Of a stretch of 64,000 bases of DNA, positions 7,058-15,656 are shown piece after piece. The stretch is from Vibrio aerogenes (GTDB lineage Bacteria > Pseudomonadota > Gammaproteobacteria > Enterobacterales > Vibrionaceae). The stretch's first letter is position 1. Every line of letters starts with the position of its first letter. A program made the translations under genes and the position numbers. The stretch covers positions 3,410,001 to 3,474,000 of the forward strand of contig NZ_AP024861.1 in NCBI RefSeq assembly GCF_024346755.1, in the 5' to 3' direction. The notes below the pieces were generated by a model, which saw only the letters and a program-made list of their open reading frames with translations, had not been told where the DNA came from and ran no database searches.

Positions 7058-8210
7058 GAATCCCTCCGGTCATTGTTAAATCAATCAGCGACATCAGATC
7101 ATCGTTCCCCGGCACGCATTTACAGGTCTCAGACCAGTCGCGGAGTGCTTCACGAATCTCTTCGCACTGAGCACGGGTCAGGGAAATTCCCAGCTGACGG
7201 TACACGGCATCAATGGCATGAATCCCGGAATGTTTACCCAGCACCAGATGATGCTTGCGGCCAATCAGTGATGGCGGAAAGCTTTGATAGTTATTGATGT
7301 CTTTCAGAAGTCCGTCGATATGGACACCGGATTCATGGGTAAATGCGTAGTCCCCCACGATGGCCTTCTGGGGCGATAAAGTCCGCCCGGAGACAATATG
7401 TAAGTAACGACACAGTGCGGGCAGTCTGGCCAGATCAATGTCACTCTGCGGTTTGTTTAACACATTTAATGCCACCGCGACTTCTTCCAGCGCCGCATTC
7501 CCTGCCCTTTCACCCAGCCCGGTGACGGTTGTATTGACGCTGTAAGCACCGGCATCCACGGCTGCCAGTGTATTCGCGGTCGCCAGTCCCAAATCGTTAT
7601 GGGCATGCATTTCAATCTGCAAATCGGTCCGCTGTCTGAGATCTGAGATTTTATGATATGTCGATACAGGGTCCAGCACGCCCAGCGTATCAGCAAACCG
7701 GACACGACGGGCGCCCGCTTCACCGGCAATATCCACCACCCGGTGCAGCAGCTCATCCTCTGCCCGTGACGCATCTTCCATCCCTACACACACCGATAAA
7801 CCGGCATCAACCGCCCGGCGGATATTCTCCAGACAAAGGCTCAGCAACTTTTTCACCGGAATATTCAGCTTGTTTTTCAGTTGCTGCACAGAAACCGGCA
7901 CAGATAAATCCACCCAGTCCAGCCCCAGCCCGCAGGCTGAACGAATATCTTCGTGCGTCATCCGGCACCATGCCATGGTGCTGGCCTGCCGGAGCGAACC
8001 GGTGATCTCCCTGATCGTCGCCCGCTCTTTTTCACCCATTGCAGGAATGCCGATCTCCAGCTCCGGCACGCCGGCGGATTCCAGCATTAATGCAATGTGG
8101 ACTTTTTCTCCGGTTGAAAACCCCACGCCGGGACTTTGTTCGCCATCGCGCAGGGTCGTGTCATTGATGACGACACCGGGCGTCTGCATTTCTCCTGTCA
8201 CAAAAGCCAT
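7035..8210 (-). CDS. nifV: NifV, homocitrate synthase
   Basis: Condenses acetyl-CoA with 2-oxoglutarate to homocitrate, the organic ligand of FeMo-cofactor. The protein has the TIM-barrel signature Asn-Asp-Thr-Thr-Leu-Arg-Asp-Gly-Glu-Gln near the start, an Ile-Glu-Met-His-Ala-His-Asn-Asp-Leu-Gly metal-binding motif, and Asn-Thr-Thr-Val-x-Gly-Leu-Gly-Glu-Arg-Ala-Gly-Asn, all typical of homocitrate/isopropylmalate synthases. The start at 8210 follows AAGGAG by five bases. About 391 residues, family length. Position between nifS and nifW separates it from leuA-type enzymes. Confidence 0.95.
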   Translation of the reverse strand: MAFVTGEMQTPGVVINDTTLRDGEQSPGVGFSTGEKVHIALMLESAGVPELEIGIPAMGEKERATIREITGSLRQASTMAWCRMTHEDIRSACGLGLDWVDLSVPVSVQQLKNKLNIPVKKLLSLCLENIRRAVDAGLSVCVGMEDASRAEDELLHRVVDIAGEAGARRVRFADTLGVLDPVSTYHKISDLRQRTDLQIEMHAHNDLGLATANTLAAVDAGAYSVNTTVTGLGERAGNAALEEVAVALNVLNKPQSDIDLARLPALCRYLHIVSGRTLSPQKAIVGDYAFTHESGVHIDGLLKDINNYQSFPPSLIGRKHHLVLGKHSGIHAIDAVYRQLGISLTRAQCEEIREALRDWSETCKCVPGNDDLMSLIDLTMTGGIHDYQYAG

Positions 8211-8318
8211 ACGCACTCCTTTTGCTCTGGCCGCGTCATTTTCTGTTTTCCCTGACCTGCTATCTTCCCTGGCCTGATGTTTCCTCTGGCCTGATATTTT
8301 CCCTGATCAGATCAGAAA

Positions 8319-9518
8319 TCAGGCATAACTTGGCGAGAAAATCTCGGCCGAGCCGGTATTCTTCTCGTTATCCCAGTAAGGAGACAAGGTTCTTAACCGC
8401 GCCACAATCTCCGGCAGAGTCTCCAGTACATAATCAATGTCTTCATCTTTGGTAAACCGGGACAGTGAGAAACGTAACGTGCCATGCGCTGCCGTGAAGG
8501 GTATCTGCATCGCTTTCATCACGCGGGAAGGTTCAAGTGAGCCCGATGTACAGGCAGAGCCGGAAGATGCCGCAATACCCGCCTGATTCATCAGCAGCAA
8601 CAGCGCTTCACCCTCCACATATTCAACCGCAATATTGGTCGTGTTCGGCACCCTTTTCGCCGGGTTGCCGGTAATAAATGTATTGGGAATTCGTGCCAAC
8701 AGTCCCTGTTCAAGACGATCCCGCATCAGCTGAATCCTGTACGTGTCTTTCTCCAGTGCGTCATACGCCAGCTCTGCCGCTTTGCCCAGCGCAACCACAG
8801 AGGCCGCATTTTCAGTCCCGGCGCGGCGCCCGCGCTCCTGATGCCCGCCCCGGAGCAGTGGCCGGAAACGCGTACCGCGTTTCACATACAGCGCTCCCAC
8901 ACCTTTGGGCGCATGAAATTTATGCCCGGAGATGGACAGCATATCAATATCGGTTGGTTTCACATCAATCGCATATTTACCCGCCACCTGCACCGCATCA
9001 ACATGGAACTGTGCCCCGGCTTTTTTCGCCATCCGTGCCAGCCGGCGAATCGGAAACAGTGTGCCGGTTTCATTGTTTGCCCACATCATGGAGACAATCG
9101 CCGTATTGTCACTCAGTGCCGCCCGGTACTCGTCCATATTCAGCCGTCCTTTCTTATCGACGCTGATCCAGTGAATTTTGTAGCCTTTGCGTTCCAGATG
9201 CTGGCAGAGCTGAAGCGTTGCCGGATGTTCAACCTGAGAAGTAATAATCTCTTTCTTATCAGGAAAGGCCTCCACCGCAGATAAAATTGCGGTCGTATTT
9301 GCTTCCGTTGCACAGGAGGTAAAAATGACTTCACTGGAATACTGCGCGCCGATCAGCATTTGTACCTGCTCGCGGGCAATTTCCATCGCCTGGCCGACTC
9401 TGGCTCCCAGTTTATGAATTGAAGACGGATTGCCGTAATACTCCGACAGAAAAGGCATCATACATTCCAGCACACGCGGATCAATCCGGGTGGTGGCATT
9501 ATTATCGAGATAAACCAT
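8319..9518 (-). CDS. nifS: NifS, cysteine desulfurase
   Basis: PLP enzyme that takes sulfur from cysteine for Fe-S assembly on NifU. Seen: Tyr-Leu-Asp-Asn-Asn-Ala-Thr-Thr at the start, the PLP lysine context Ser-Gly-His-Lys-Phe-His-Ala-Pro-Lys-Gly, Gly-Thr-Glu-Asn, and the active-site cysteine loop Ser-Ser-Gly-Ser-Ala-Cys-Thr-Ser-Gly-Ser-Leu-Glu-Pro. The start at 9518 (Met-Val-Tyr-Leu-Asp-Asn) matches the Klebsiella start and has AAGGAG eight bases before it. An alternative at 9554, inside nifU, also has AGGAGG and would add 12 residues. The Pro-Tyr-Trp and Phe-Ser-Pro tail also match nif-type NifS. Confidence 0.95.
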   Translation of the reverse strand: MVYLDNNATTRIDPRVLECMMPFLSEYYGNPSSIHKLGARVGQAMEIAREQVQMLIGAQYSSEVIFTSCATEANTTAILSAVEAFPDKKEIITSQVEHPATLQLCQHLERKGYKIHWISVDKKGRLNMDEYRAALSDNTAIVSMMWANNETGTLFPIRRLARMAKKAGAQFHVDAVQVAGKYAIDVKPTDIDMLSISGHKFHAPKGVGALYVKRGTRFRPLLRGGHQERGRRAGTENAASVVALGKAAELAYDALEKDTYRIQLMRDRLEQGLLARIPNTFITGNPAKRVPNTTNIAVEYVEGEALLLLMNQAGIAASSGSACTSGSLEPSRVMKAMQIPFTAAHGTLRFSLSRFTKDEDIDYVLETLPEIVARLRTLSPYWDNEKNTGSAEIFSPSYA

Positions 9519-9546
9519 TTTGGTGACTCCTTTCGGCGCTGCAGAA

Positions 9547-10449
9547 TTAAACATCATAAGTCGCCTCCTTTTTGTGCGCCGTGTGCGCATCCTGAACCGG
9601 GAAAACAGTAACAGATTCACCCAGAGCCGCTGACACCTTGTGCTCCACATTCGCCAGTGTCAGTCCGGCCAGACCGCAACCGGTACAGGCACCGGTCAGT
9701 GAGACAAACACGACATTCTCTTCAATATCGACCAGTTGAATATCACCGCCGTCAGCCATAACTGCCGGACGCACTTCTGCAATCACGGCTTCAACAATCT
9801 GCCAGACCCCTTCACCAACAGCCTGATCGGTTTCCGGCTTAATAGCGACAGCCGCCGCAGGCTGTGATTTTTCCGCGTCTTCCTGCGCAAAATAATCTTC
9901 CAGCACCCATTCAATTTTTTCATGGCAGGAAGTACAGGCACCACCGGCTTTGGTATAGTTGATCACTTCTTCCAGCGTGGTTAAACCATTGGCTTTCACC
10001 ACCCGTTTGATCATCAGATCATCAATGGCAAAGCACTTACAAATCAGTTCACCTTCTTCATGATCGTCTTCGACAATTTCTCCGCGATAATCCGCCACCG
10101 CAGCCTGAAGGGCTTCCATCCCCATCACCGAGCAGTGCATTTTTTCCGGTGGCAGCCCATCGAGAAACTCAGCAATATCCTGATTGGTGACAGACAAAGC
10201 CTCATCGACCGTTTTTCCGATAATCATTTCGGTCAGCGCGGATGAAGAAGCAATGGCACTGCCGCAACCAAAGGTTTGAAATCCGGCATCTTCAATGACC
10301 TCGGAATCCGGGTTAATTTTCAGGGTAAGACTTAACGCATCACCACAACTGATTGAACCAACATCCCCTTTCGCATTCGCCTGATCGACAAGCTTTGCAT
10401 TTCTCGGATGAAAAAAATGTTCTTTAACCTTCTCTGAATAATCCCACAT
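9547..10449 (-). CDS. nifU: NifU, Fe-S cluster scaffold
   Basis: Scaffold that assembles [2Fe-2S] and [4Fe-4S] clusters for nitrogenase. The 300 residues show the full three-part layout: an IscU-like N-terminal domain with cysteines in Ile-Ser-Cys-Gly-Asp, Phe-Gly-Cys-Gly-Ser and Met-His-Cys-Ser; a central permanent [2Fe-2S] ferredoxin-like domain (Cys-Lys-Cys and Cys-Thr-Ser-Cys, residues about 137-175); and a C-terminal Nfu domain with Cys-Thr-Gly-Cys (about 205-290). First gene of nifUSVWZM, behind a sigma-54 promoter at 10638-10653. Confidence 0.95.
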   Translation of the reverse strand: MWDYSEKVKEHFFHPRNAKLVDQANAKGDVGSISCGDALSLTLKINPDSEVIEDAGFQTFGCGSAIASSSALTEMIIGKTVDEALSVTNQDIAEFLDGLPPEKMHCSVMGMEALQAAVADYRGEIVEDDHEEGELICKCFAIDDLMIKRVVKANGLTTLEEVINYTKAGGACTSCHEKIEWVLEDYFAQEDAEKSQPAAAVAIKPETDQAVGEGVWQIVEAVIAEVRPAVMADGGDIQLVDIEENVVFVSLTGACTGCGLAGLTLANVEHKVSAALGESVTVFPVQDAHTAHKKEATYDV

Positions 10450-10637
10450 AAGTGCTCCTTACCCTGTGCTGACCAACGCTTCTGAACTGAAAGCTTCCGT
10501 GTCGGTTGTTCCGGATTTTCAGCCGAATCACATTCCGGCATCTGATGATTACATCTCTGATTTCACCGCGTTCCTGACAAAATAAACCGTTCTGAACCAT
10601 AAAACGCGCAAAGTGTAACAATGTTGTTAAATTCCGT

Positions 10638-10653
10638 TGCAATTGTTAAACCA
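10638..10653 (-). promoter_or_regulatory. Sigma-54 (-24/-12) promoter of nifUSVWZM
   Basis: Read on the minus strand: TGGTTTAACAATTGCA, with GG at 10652-10651 and GC at 10640-10639, exactly ten bases apart. This matches the RpoN consensus TGGC-N7-TTGC closely, including TTGC at -12. It lies about 190 bases before the nifU ATG. RpoN-dependent control is expected for nif operons. Confidence 0.8.
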
Positions 10654-10722
10654 GAAATAAATGTGAGGTAAGTCGTTGATTTGAATGAAATGGAGAGGCG
10701 GGTTTACCGGCTACTGTGCACA

Positions 10723-10745
10723 AAAGCCGACATTTTGTCGGCTTT
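10723..10745 (-). terminator. Rho-independent terminator of the nifENX-fdx unit
   Basis: A perfect 10-bp stem (AAAGCCGACA / TGTCGGCTTT) with a three-base loop at 10723-10745, followed on the minus strand by TTTT. It lies about 85 bases past the ferredoxin stop, so it should separate nifENX-fdx from nifUSVWZM. Confidence 0.8.
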
Positions 10746-10751
10746 ATTACA
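10736..10751 (-). promoter_or_regulatory. Candidate NifA upstream activator site for nifU
   Basis: TGT-N10-ACA (TGTCGGCTTTATTACA), the NifA UAS form, about 95 bases upstream of the -12 element of the nifU promoter, the usual distance. Its TGT half lies in the arm of the terminator hairpin of the preceding operon, so chance occurrence must be considered. nifA itself is not in the window. Confidence 0.5.
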
Positions 10752-10828
10752 ATAAACTTTGTTGCATATATGACGACCTCCAACAGCAGATTAAAAGACA
10801 GGATGGCATGACACCATCCTGAGTGAAA

Positions 10829-11119
10829 TTATGCGGCAACCGGTGCAAATGACTGACAATTTTTAGGACAGACCTTACTACAGGCCATGCAACCAATACA
10901 GTCACCGGCATTCTCGATCGTCATGACCATCATCATTTCATCTTCATCATAATAATCATCGTCTTCATCAATATCTTCTTTTTCAACCAGATTGAACACA
11001 TCCCGCGCGCAGACTTTGTAACATCGTCCACAGCCAATGCAGTCGTCCTGGCTGATTTCCTGTATAAATTGTGGTTCCCACTCTGTACCGCTCCGGGTCA
11101 GGCCCTTGATATTACCCAT
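10829..11119 (-). CDS. Nif-specific ferredoxin (ferredoxin III / FdxB type), two [4Fe-4S] clusters
   Basis: A 96-residue ferredoxin with Cys-Ile-Gly-Cys-Gly-Arg-Cys-Tyr-Lys-Val-Cys and Cys-Ile-Gly-Cys-Met-Ala-Cys-Ser-Lys-Val-Cys-Pro motifs, each giving ligands for a [4Fe-4S] cluster. Between them is a very acidic loop (Asp/Glu-rich with a run of Met) longer than in ordinary 2[4Fe-4S] ferredoxins. Nif-associated ferredoxins of this kind sit after nifX in Azotobacter and other diazotrophs. It starts ten bases after the nifX stop and ends the nifENX transcript. It may supply electrons for FeMo-cofactor synthesis or nitrogenase. Confidence 0.85.
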   Translation of the reverse strand: MGNIKGLTRSGTEWEPQFIQEISQDDCIGCGRCYKVCARDVFNLVEKEDIDEDDDYYDEDEMMMVMTIENAGDCIGCMACSKVCPKNCQSFAPVAA

Positions 11120-11128
11120 ATTGCTTCC

Positions 11129-11617
11129 TTACCATTCTTCATCAATGAGTTGAGAAAGTCTTTGTGCTTTCTTCAACCCGGATTCATCTTCCTGTGCTTT
11201 TCGCTTCATTGCCCGTGCTAACCAACCGCCCGGTTCCCCACTGAGTTCATCCCGAACCGTCACCAGCAGATCATGAATTTCACGGCCTTCAGTCACTTTG
11301 ACCGGATGAATATTTTTCTCCAGCAACTGGCGGATCGCCGATGCACCACAAGCGTTACAGAAAACGGCAGCGCAGCCGGTCAAATCCGAAATCCGTGTTG
11401 GCAGTTTATTGTGTGTGTCCGCAGAGAGATCTGCGTATTCAATCGCTTCCAGCAAGTGCCATTCCTGCGCATTGACCCCGTAAACCAGCATGCTCTTACA
11501 GCTGCCAAAGTGTTGGTCCACACTTTGACGGTCATGGGTGGCAAAGGCGACTTTTACCGTGAAGTCTTCTTCTGCCGGGCGGGGCTCAACGTGCAGCTTT
11601 CTTTCACTGATTTTCAT
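11129..11617 (-). CDS. nifX: NifX, FeMo-cofactor precursor carrier
   Basis: NifX binds NifB-co or the VK-cluster during FeMo-cofactor transfer through NifEN. The 162 residues contain the NifX/NifB C-terminal/VnfG-like fold: Val-Lys-Val-Ala-Phe-Ala-Thr-x-Asp, Val-Asp-Gln-His-Phe-Gly at about residues 33-38, and Ala-Val-Phe-Cys-Asn-Ala-Cys-Gly-Ala-Ser-Ala-Ile. The ATG overlaps the nifN stop by four bases. Residues beyond about 120 form a charged helical tail. Confidence 0.93.
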   Translation of the reverse strand: MKISERKLHVEPRPAEEDFTVKVAFATHDRQSVDQHFGSCKSMLVYGVNAQEWHLLEAIEYADLSADTHNKLPTRISDLTGCAAVFCNACGASAIRQLLEKNIHPVKVTEGREIHDLLVTVRDELSGEPGGWLARAMKRKAQEDESGLKKAQRLSQLIDEEW

Positions 11618-12981
11618 GCCGCCCCCTGATGCACCACATCCTCAGCACTGAAGCGATATCGGCTGATATGTGGCTTCACTTCATCTGTGTGATGGCGCAG
11701 CAGCAAATTAGCCAACGCAAACAGCCGCTCCCGGCAACCTTCATAACCCAGCTGTCTGATATCCATATTGCCGAACTGATCAAAACAGGGATAGCCCGCA
11801 CGGAGCACCGGATAATCCGGCTCAGTGATTTGCGCAGCATGGGTATTACTAATCAATAACTTTGCTTCACTGCCCGGCATATCAATCTGTGATAAGTCTC
11901 CGACCTGAACCGCAAGTGCCGGCAGCGTTTTCAGTACCGGCGCATCAATGGTGGTGACCACCTGAACCACCTGCGCGCCGACACTATCAAGCAACTGACA
12001 ATAACCGGCGGCTAAATCAGGCTCCAGTCCAATCACAAAGCGTTCATTGCTCAGTAAGAAATGGCTGTCAATCATTGCATCCTGCAGGCGCTTTCTCGCC
12101 CGGCTGATCCATGCAGGTACAGGCAGTCCGCTCAGTTCAGACAGTGCCATGATCAGCTGATCAGTCTGCGCTATTGTCATTCCCATTCCAGACTGGAGAT
12201 ACGGGATATCAAACCGGGCCTGAAGCCATTTGGCCGTTGGTTCAAACGACGGGCCAATCACCAGAGTCAGGTCACTTTCTGACATCATTTCGACTTCAAG
12301 TACCGAGGTGCCGCCGGTGCTGGTCGGGGCGTAATCCTCACCGGCCAGATGACCATCCAGAGACTGAGACAAATCAGGAATAAACACCGCATCCAGCTCA
12401 AATGCTTCGATATACCGGCGCAGCGTTTCCACATCCGCCGCCGTACATCCGACGGAACACAAAACGTTCACCTGCTTTCTTTGCCGGTCACGTTTCACCG
12501 GTGGTGCCACTAACTGGCGGATAATCGCATCCGCGGCCTGCACATAACCGGTTTGCATCGAGCCGGTAAAGTCCGGCGTATGAATGGAGACAATCCGGGT
12601 CGCCTCAAATTGCGGATGTTGCTTTTTAAAAGTTGCAATCACCCGGTAAATATCCGAGCCCTGCATTTCTGTCAGGCCCGTCGTCATCACGGCAATCATA
12701 TCCGGTGATTGTTTCTCACACAGCAGGTGCAACGCATCATTTAAGTTCTCATCGCCCCCCATCACCGCAGAGACCTGATCAATGGCGGTATTTTGCAGCG
12801 GAATCGGTTCACGCAGGTGTTGAATCAGATAAATTTTGGTAAAGGCCCCGCAGCCCTGAGAGCCGTGCATCAGCGGAATCGTGCGCTGAAAACCAAGGCT
12901 GGCTAAGGTTGCTCCTGTGGCCGGGCTGGTTTTCAAAGGCTGGGTCACCAGTGGGGAATTCTGTTTTTTAACGGTCACCAT
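11614..12981 (-). CDS. nifN: NifN, FeMo-cofactor assembly scaffold beta subunit
   Basis: With NifE it forms the NifE2N2 scaffold on which NifB-co matures to FeMo-co; it is a paralog of NifK. The start at 12981 (Met-Val-Thr-Val-Lys-Lys) follows AAAGGAG by eight bases; the open frame extends to 13029 into nifE without support. The 455 residues show the NifN N-terminus with Gly-Ala-x-x-Ala-x-Leu-Gly, His-Gly-Ser-Gln-Gly-Cys-Gly-Ala-Phe, and Met-Gly-Gly-Asp-Glu-Asn-Leu near 90. It begins 13 bases after the nifE stop. Confidence 0.95.
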   Translation of the reverse strand: MVTVKKQNSPLVTQPLKTSPATGATLASLGFQRTIPLMHGSQGCGAFTKIYLIQHLREPIPLQNTAIDQVSAVMGGDENLNDALHLLCEKQSPDMIAVMTTGLTEMQGSDIYRVIATFKKQHPQFEATRIVSIHTPDFTGSMQTGYVQAADAIIRQLVAPPVKRDRQRKQVNVLCSVGCTAADVETLRRYIEAFELDAVFIPDLSQSLDGHLAGEDYAPTSTGGTSVLEVEMMSESDLTLVIGPSFEPTAKWLQARFDIPYLQSGMGMTIAQTDQLIMALSELSGLPVPAWISRARKRLQDAMIDSHFLLSNERFVIGLEPDLAAGYCQLLDSVGAQVVQVVTTIDAPVLKTLPALAVQVGDLSQIDMPGSEAKLLISNTHAAQITEPDYPVLRAGYPCFDQFGNMDIRQLGYEGCRERLFALANLLLRHHTDEVKPHISRYRFSAEDVVHQGAA

Positions 12982-12994
12982 AAGCGGCTCTCCT

Positions 12995-14449
12995 TTATGC
13001 TTGATCCGGAAGAATACGGTGCTGAGCATTGTGCGGTATCAGGTCGATCGCCGGTGTGACCGGAGATGAACCATTCCCGTCCCAGGGCGCCGGACTTCTG
13101 GCAGCCTGCCAGACCGGGCTGTTGATCGTGCGGCACAGCTCTTCGGCCAGCGTTACCATACCGCGATAACCGGCATAAGCGTGTTCCCGCTCCTGATTAA
13201 TATCGAGAAACGGCAAACGTGCTTTGAGCGCCGTATACATATTCCGGCCCCCCGCAATCATGACATCAGCATGATGCTGATAGTAAGTATCCAGCAGCAG
13301 CCTTGCGCCACCTTCATCCAGCATCAGCGCGTCTTCACCCATGATTTCAATAATGCGATTTTTATCTGACTGGGTAGATTTACGGGTGCCGGTCGCCACC
13401 ACTTCAATGCCCAGTTCTTGTAAAGCGGTGATCACCGACCAGGATTTCACCCCGCCGGTATAAAGCAGCGCTTTTTTACCACTCAGTTTTTCTTTATAAG
13501 GGGCCAGCAGCTGACGGGTTTTCGCTTCTTCCTGCTCAATCAGTGCTTCTGTCTCTTCGGTCAGTTTCGGGTCATTTAATAACCGGGCAAAAGAGCGCAA
13601 CGCCAGTGACGTGTCTTCAATCCCGTAGAAGCTGCCTTCAAACCACGGCACCTGCCATTTTTCTTCCAGTTTGCGGGCGACATTAATCTGCGCCCGTGAG
13701 CACACCACCATCGCCGCATCTGCCCGGTGAATGGTCTGAATCTGGTGGAACTGCGTATCACCGGCCATGCAGCACAGCACCCGCAGCCCGAGCGCTTCAA
13801 ACAGCGGCGAGACATGCCAGAACTCTCCGGCAATGTTGTATTCACCAATCAACACAATATCGTGCACCCGGCGCGACGGATCATGTGCCATCACTGGCTT
13901 TTCAGGCGGCTCAGCAGTACCGGCAACCTTTTCGACCATCACATTTCCGGCAATCCGGTTACCGAGGTTTTTATTCCCGTAGAACCCTGCCGCGTCCACC
14001 GCTATCACCGGAATCTGCCATTTTTCTTGTGCCAACGCACAAATCGCTTCAATATCGTTGCCTTCCAGCGCAGGCACACAGGTCATGTAGACAAACACTG
14101 CCGGTGGCTGATAGTCCGTAATCAACTGTTTGATCGCATGGAGCAGACGCTTCTCCGCCCGCCCCATAATCACATCCTGCTCATTCAAATCAGTGGTAAA
14201 ACCGTAACGGAATAAGTTTCTGCCGGTCGCCCGCGTGCCGCGGTTGTTCCAGCTGTTTCCGGCACAGGCAATCGGGCCATGCACAATGTGGCCGACATCG
14301 GCAATCGGCAACAGGCTGATCTGTGCACCATCAAAACAACATCCGCCCGCAGTGGCACCGGGCGTCGCTTTGCTGCAACCGGATTTACTGCCGCTGTTAT
14401 GTTCACAGGCGGGTTCGTCCTGCAAAAGTTTAATTTCTGACTGTTTCAT
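12995..14449 (-). CDS. nifE: NifE, FeMo-cofactor assembly scaffold alpha subunit
   Basis: Partner of NifN and paralog of NifD. I start it at 14449 (Met-Lys-Gln-Ser-Glu-Ile), four bases after a GGAGG; the longer frame to 14641 runs over the promoter. The 484 residues show the early cysteine-rich part (Cys-Cys-Phe-Asp-Gly-Ala), [24 protein letters not shown] and a late Tyr-Ala-Gly-Tyr-Arg-Gly, all NifE hallmarks. First gene of nifENX-fdx; the sigma-54 promoter lies about 60 bases upstream. Confidence 0.95.
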   Translation of the reverse strand: MKQSEIKLLQDEPACEHNSGSKSGCSKATPGATAGGCCFDGAQISLLPIADVGHIVHGPIACAGNSWNNRGTRATGRNLFRYGFTTDLNEQDVIMGRAEKRLLHAIKQLITDYQPPAVFVYMTCVPALEGNDIEAICALAQEKWQIPVIAVDAAGFYGNKNLGNRIAGNVMVEKVAGTAEPPEKPVMAHDPSRRVHDIVLIGEYNIAGEFWHVSPLFEALGLRVLCCMAGDTQFHQIQTIHRADAAMVVCSRAQINVARKLEEKWQVPWFEGSFYGIEDTSLALRSFARLLNDPKLTEETEALIEQEEAKTRQLLAPYKEKLSGKKALLYTGGVKSWSVITALQELGIEVVATGTRKSTQSDKNRIIEIMGEDALMLDEGGARLLLDTYYQHHADVMIAGGRNMYTALKARLPFLDINQEREHAYAGYRGMVTLAEELCRTINSPVWQAARSPAPWDGNGSSPVTPAIDLIPHNAQHRILPDQA

Positions 14450-14510
14450 GGCACCTCCGGTGTTTGATCTGTTCATTCCGTTTGAACAAGCATTATTATC
14501 AGACACAAGT

Positions 14511-14526
14511 TGCAAAGAATAAGCCA
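14511..14526 (-). promoter_or_regulatory. Sigma-54 (-24/-12) promoter of nifENX-fdx
   Basis: On the minus strand: TGGCTTATTCTTTGCA, GG at 14525-14524 and GC at 14513-14512 with exactly ten bases between. Very close to the RpoN consensus. The 5-prime leader to the nifE ATG would be about 50 bases. Confidence 0.85.
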
Positions 14527-14585
14527 CAGGTAATAGACTGATATTAAAGAAAATTATTTTTATCAGTGTGAGATTGTCGGGAAAT

Positions 14586-14601
14586 TGTCGGGAATGTGAC
14601 A
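14586..14601 (-). promoter_or_regulatory. NifA upstream activator site of nifE
   Basis: TGTCGGGAATGTGACA fits TGT-N10-ACA and lies about 75-90 bases above the -12 element of the nifE promoter, the usual NifA position. The AT-rich stretch between (14530-14570) could host IHF bending. Confidence 0.7.
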
Positions 14602-14660
14602 ATTGAAAGCAGGGCAGGCAGAATATCCGGACACCGGACATTCAGAGAAGATGGGGCATT

Positions 14661-14710
14661 TCTGTCGCTTCACATCATGCGGCACCCAAAAGGCACATAT
14701 CAGCGACAGA
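14661..14710. other. Inverted repeat after pxpC
   Basis: Nine-base arms (TCTGTCGCT at 14661-14669 and AGCGACAGA at 14702-14710) enclose 32 bases, between the pxpC stop and the nifE control region. No T-run follows, so it is a weak terminator candidate at best. Confidence 0.4.
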
Positions 14711-14720
14711 TAAAAACAGG

Positions 14721-15656
14721 CTACAGAGAAAAATAGCGCAGAAAGCGACAGTAAGCTTGCGTTTCGCGTTCGATCTCTCCCCGGTAAAAATGGATCAGGC
14801 TGCCCGGTCTGGCCTGAGCCAGTTTCATCAGGCTCATTTTTGAGACACAGCCGATTTTGGGATATCCGCCTAATGTCTGCCGATCATTAAGCAGAATAAT
14901 CGGCTGGCCGTTGGCCGGAAACTGAACCGCACCAAAGGCAATCCCTTCGGAGATCACCCCACCCGCTGAGGCATTGACCGGCTGCCCCGATAAGCGAATC
15001 CCCATCCGGTCTGACTTATCGGTGATTCGGTAAGGTTTGGCATAAAACTGCTGCTTCGCCTCCCGGCTGAATGTGTCTTCCTGACAAGATTCAATCACAG
15101 ATAAACACAGTTCATCCGGATAGCGGGGAATGAATTGCCTTGGCACCCACTGCGAAGCGTCGGCAGACAGTGTCTTGCGACTCTGACCACCAGCCACCGG
15201 TAAAATATCGCCTTTTTGCAGCGCGCCACCATTCAGCCCGCCCAGCTGATTGCGCACCACGGTCGCACAACTCCCAAACACTGGCGACACATCAAACCCG
15301 CCTGCAACAGCTAAATAAGCCCGGAAACCAGACCTTGCGAAACCCAGTTGCAGGGTCTGTCCTTTTCTGAGTAAAAAGCTGCGCCAGACTGCCAGTGGCT
15401 GACCGTCGATCGCAGGAGCCGTATCTGCACCGGTCAGAGACAAAACCATATCGTCACACGCAACAAAGGCTGCATTTCCCATGGTGATTTCGATCACCGG
15501 TGCATCCGCGGTGTTTCCTGCCAGCCGGTTGGCCCAGCAGTGTGCATGCAGGTCCACAGGCCCGCCTGCACTTAATCCGTGGCGGGCGACGCCAAAACGC
15601 CCCAAATCCTGAATCAGGCTGAGCATGCCGGCAGAGGTGACTTGTAATCCGCTCAT
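14721..15656 (-). CDS. pxpC: PxpC, 5-oxoprolinase subunit C (biotin-dependent carboxyltransferase-like fold)
   Basis: PxpA, PxpB and PxpC together cleave 5-oxoproline (pyroglutamate) to glutamate with ATP. This 311-residue protein matches the KipA/PxpC family: Thr-Ser-Ala-Gly-Met-Leu-Ser-Leu-Ile-Gln-Asp-Leu-Gly-Arg near the start, Gly-Leu-Ser-x-Gly-Gly-Pro-Val-Asp, Asp-Arg-Met-Gly-Ile-Arg-Leu and Leu-Asn-Asp-Arg-Gln-Thr-x-Gly-Gly-Tyr-Pro. It overlaps pxpB by four bases. Same strand as nif but outside the sigma-54 units. Removing pyroglutamate and releasing glutamate could suit nitrogen-poor growth, which is inference. Confidence 0.9.
   Translation of the reverse strand: MSGLQVTSAGMLSLIQDLGRFGVARHGLSAGGPVDLHAHCWANRLAGNTADAPVIEITMGNAAFVACDDMVLSLTGADTAPAIDGQPLAVWRSFLLRKGQTLQLGFARSGFRAYLAVAGGFDVSPVFGSCATVVRNQLGGLNGGALQKGDILPVAGGQSRKTLSADASQWVPRQFIPRYPDELCLSVIESCQEDTFSREAKQQFYAKPYRITDKSDRMGIRLSGQPVNASAGGVISEGIAFGAVQFPANGQPIILLNDRQTLGGYPKIGCVSKMSLMKLAQARPGSLIHFYRGEIERETQAYCRFLRYFSL

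Noticed and set aside
6220..9334. Many long plus-strand frames opposite nifW, nifV and nifS
   Set aside because: Mirror frames of GC-rich coding sequence; the minus-strand genes are unambiguous.
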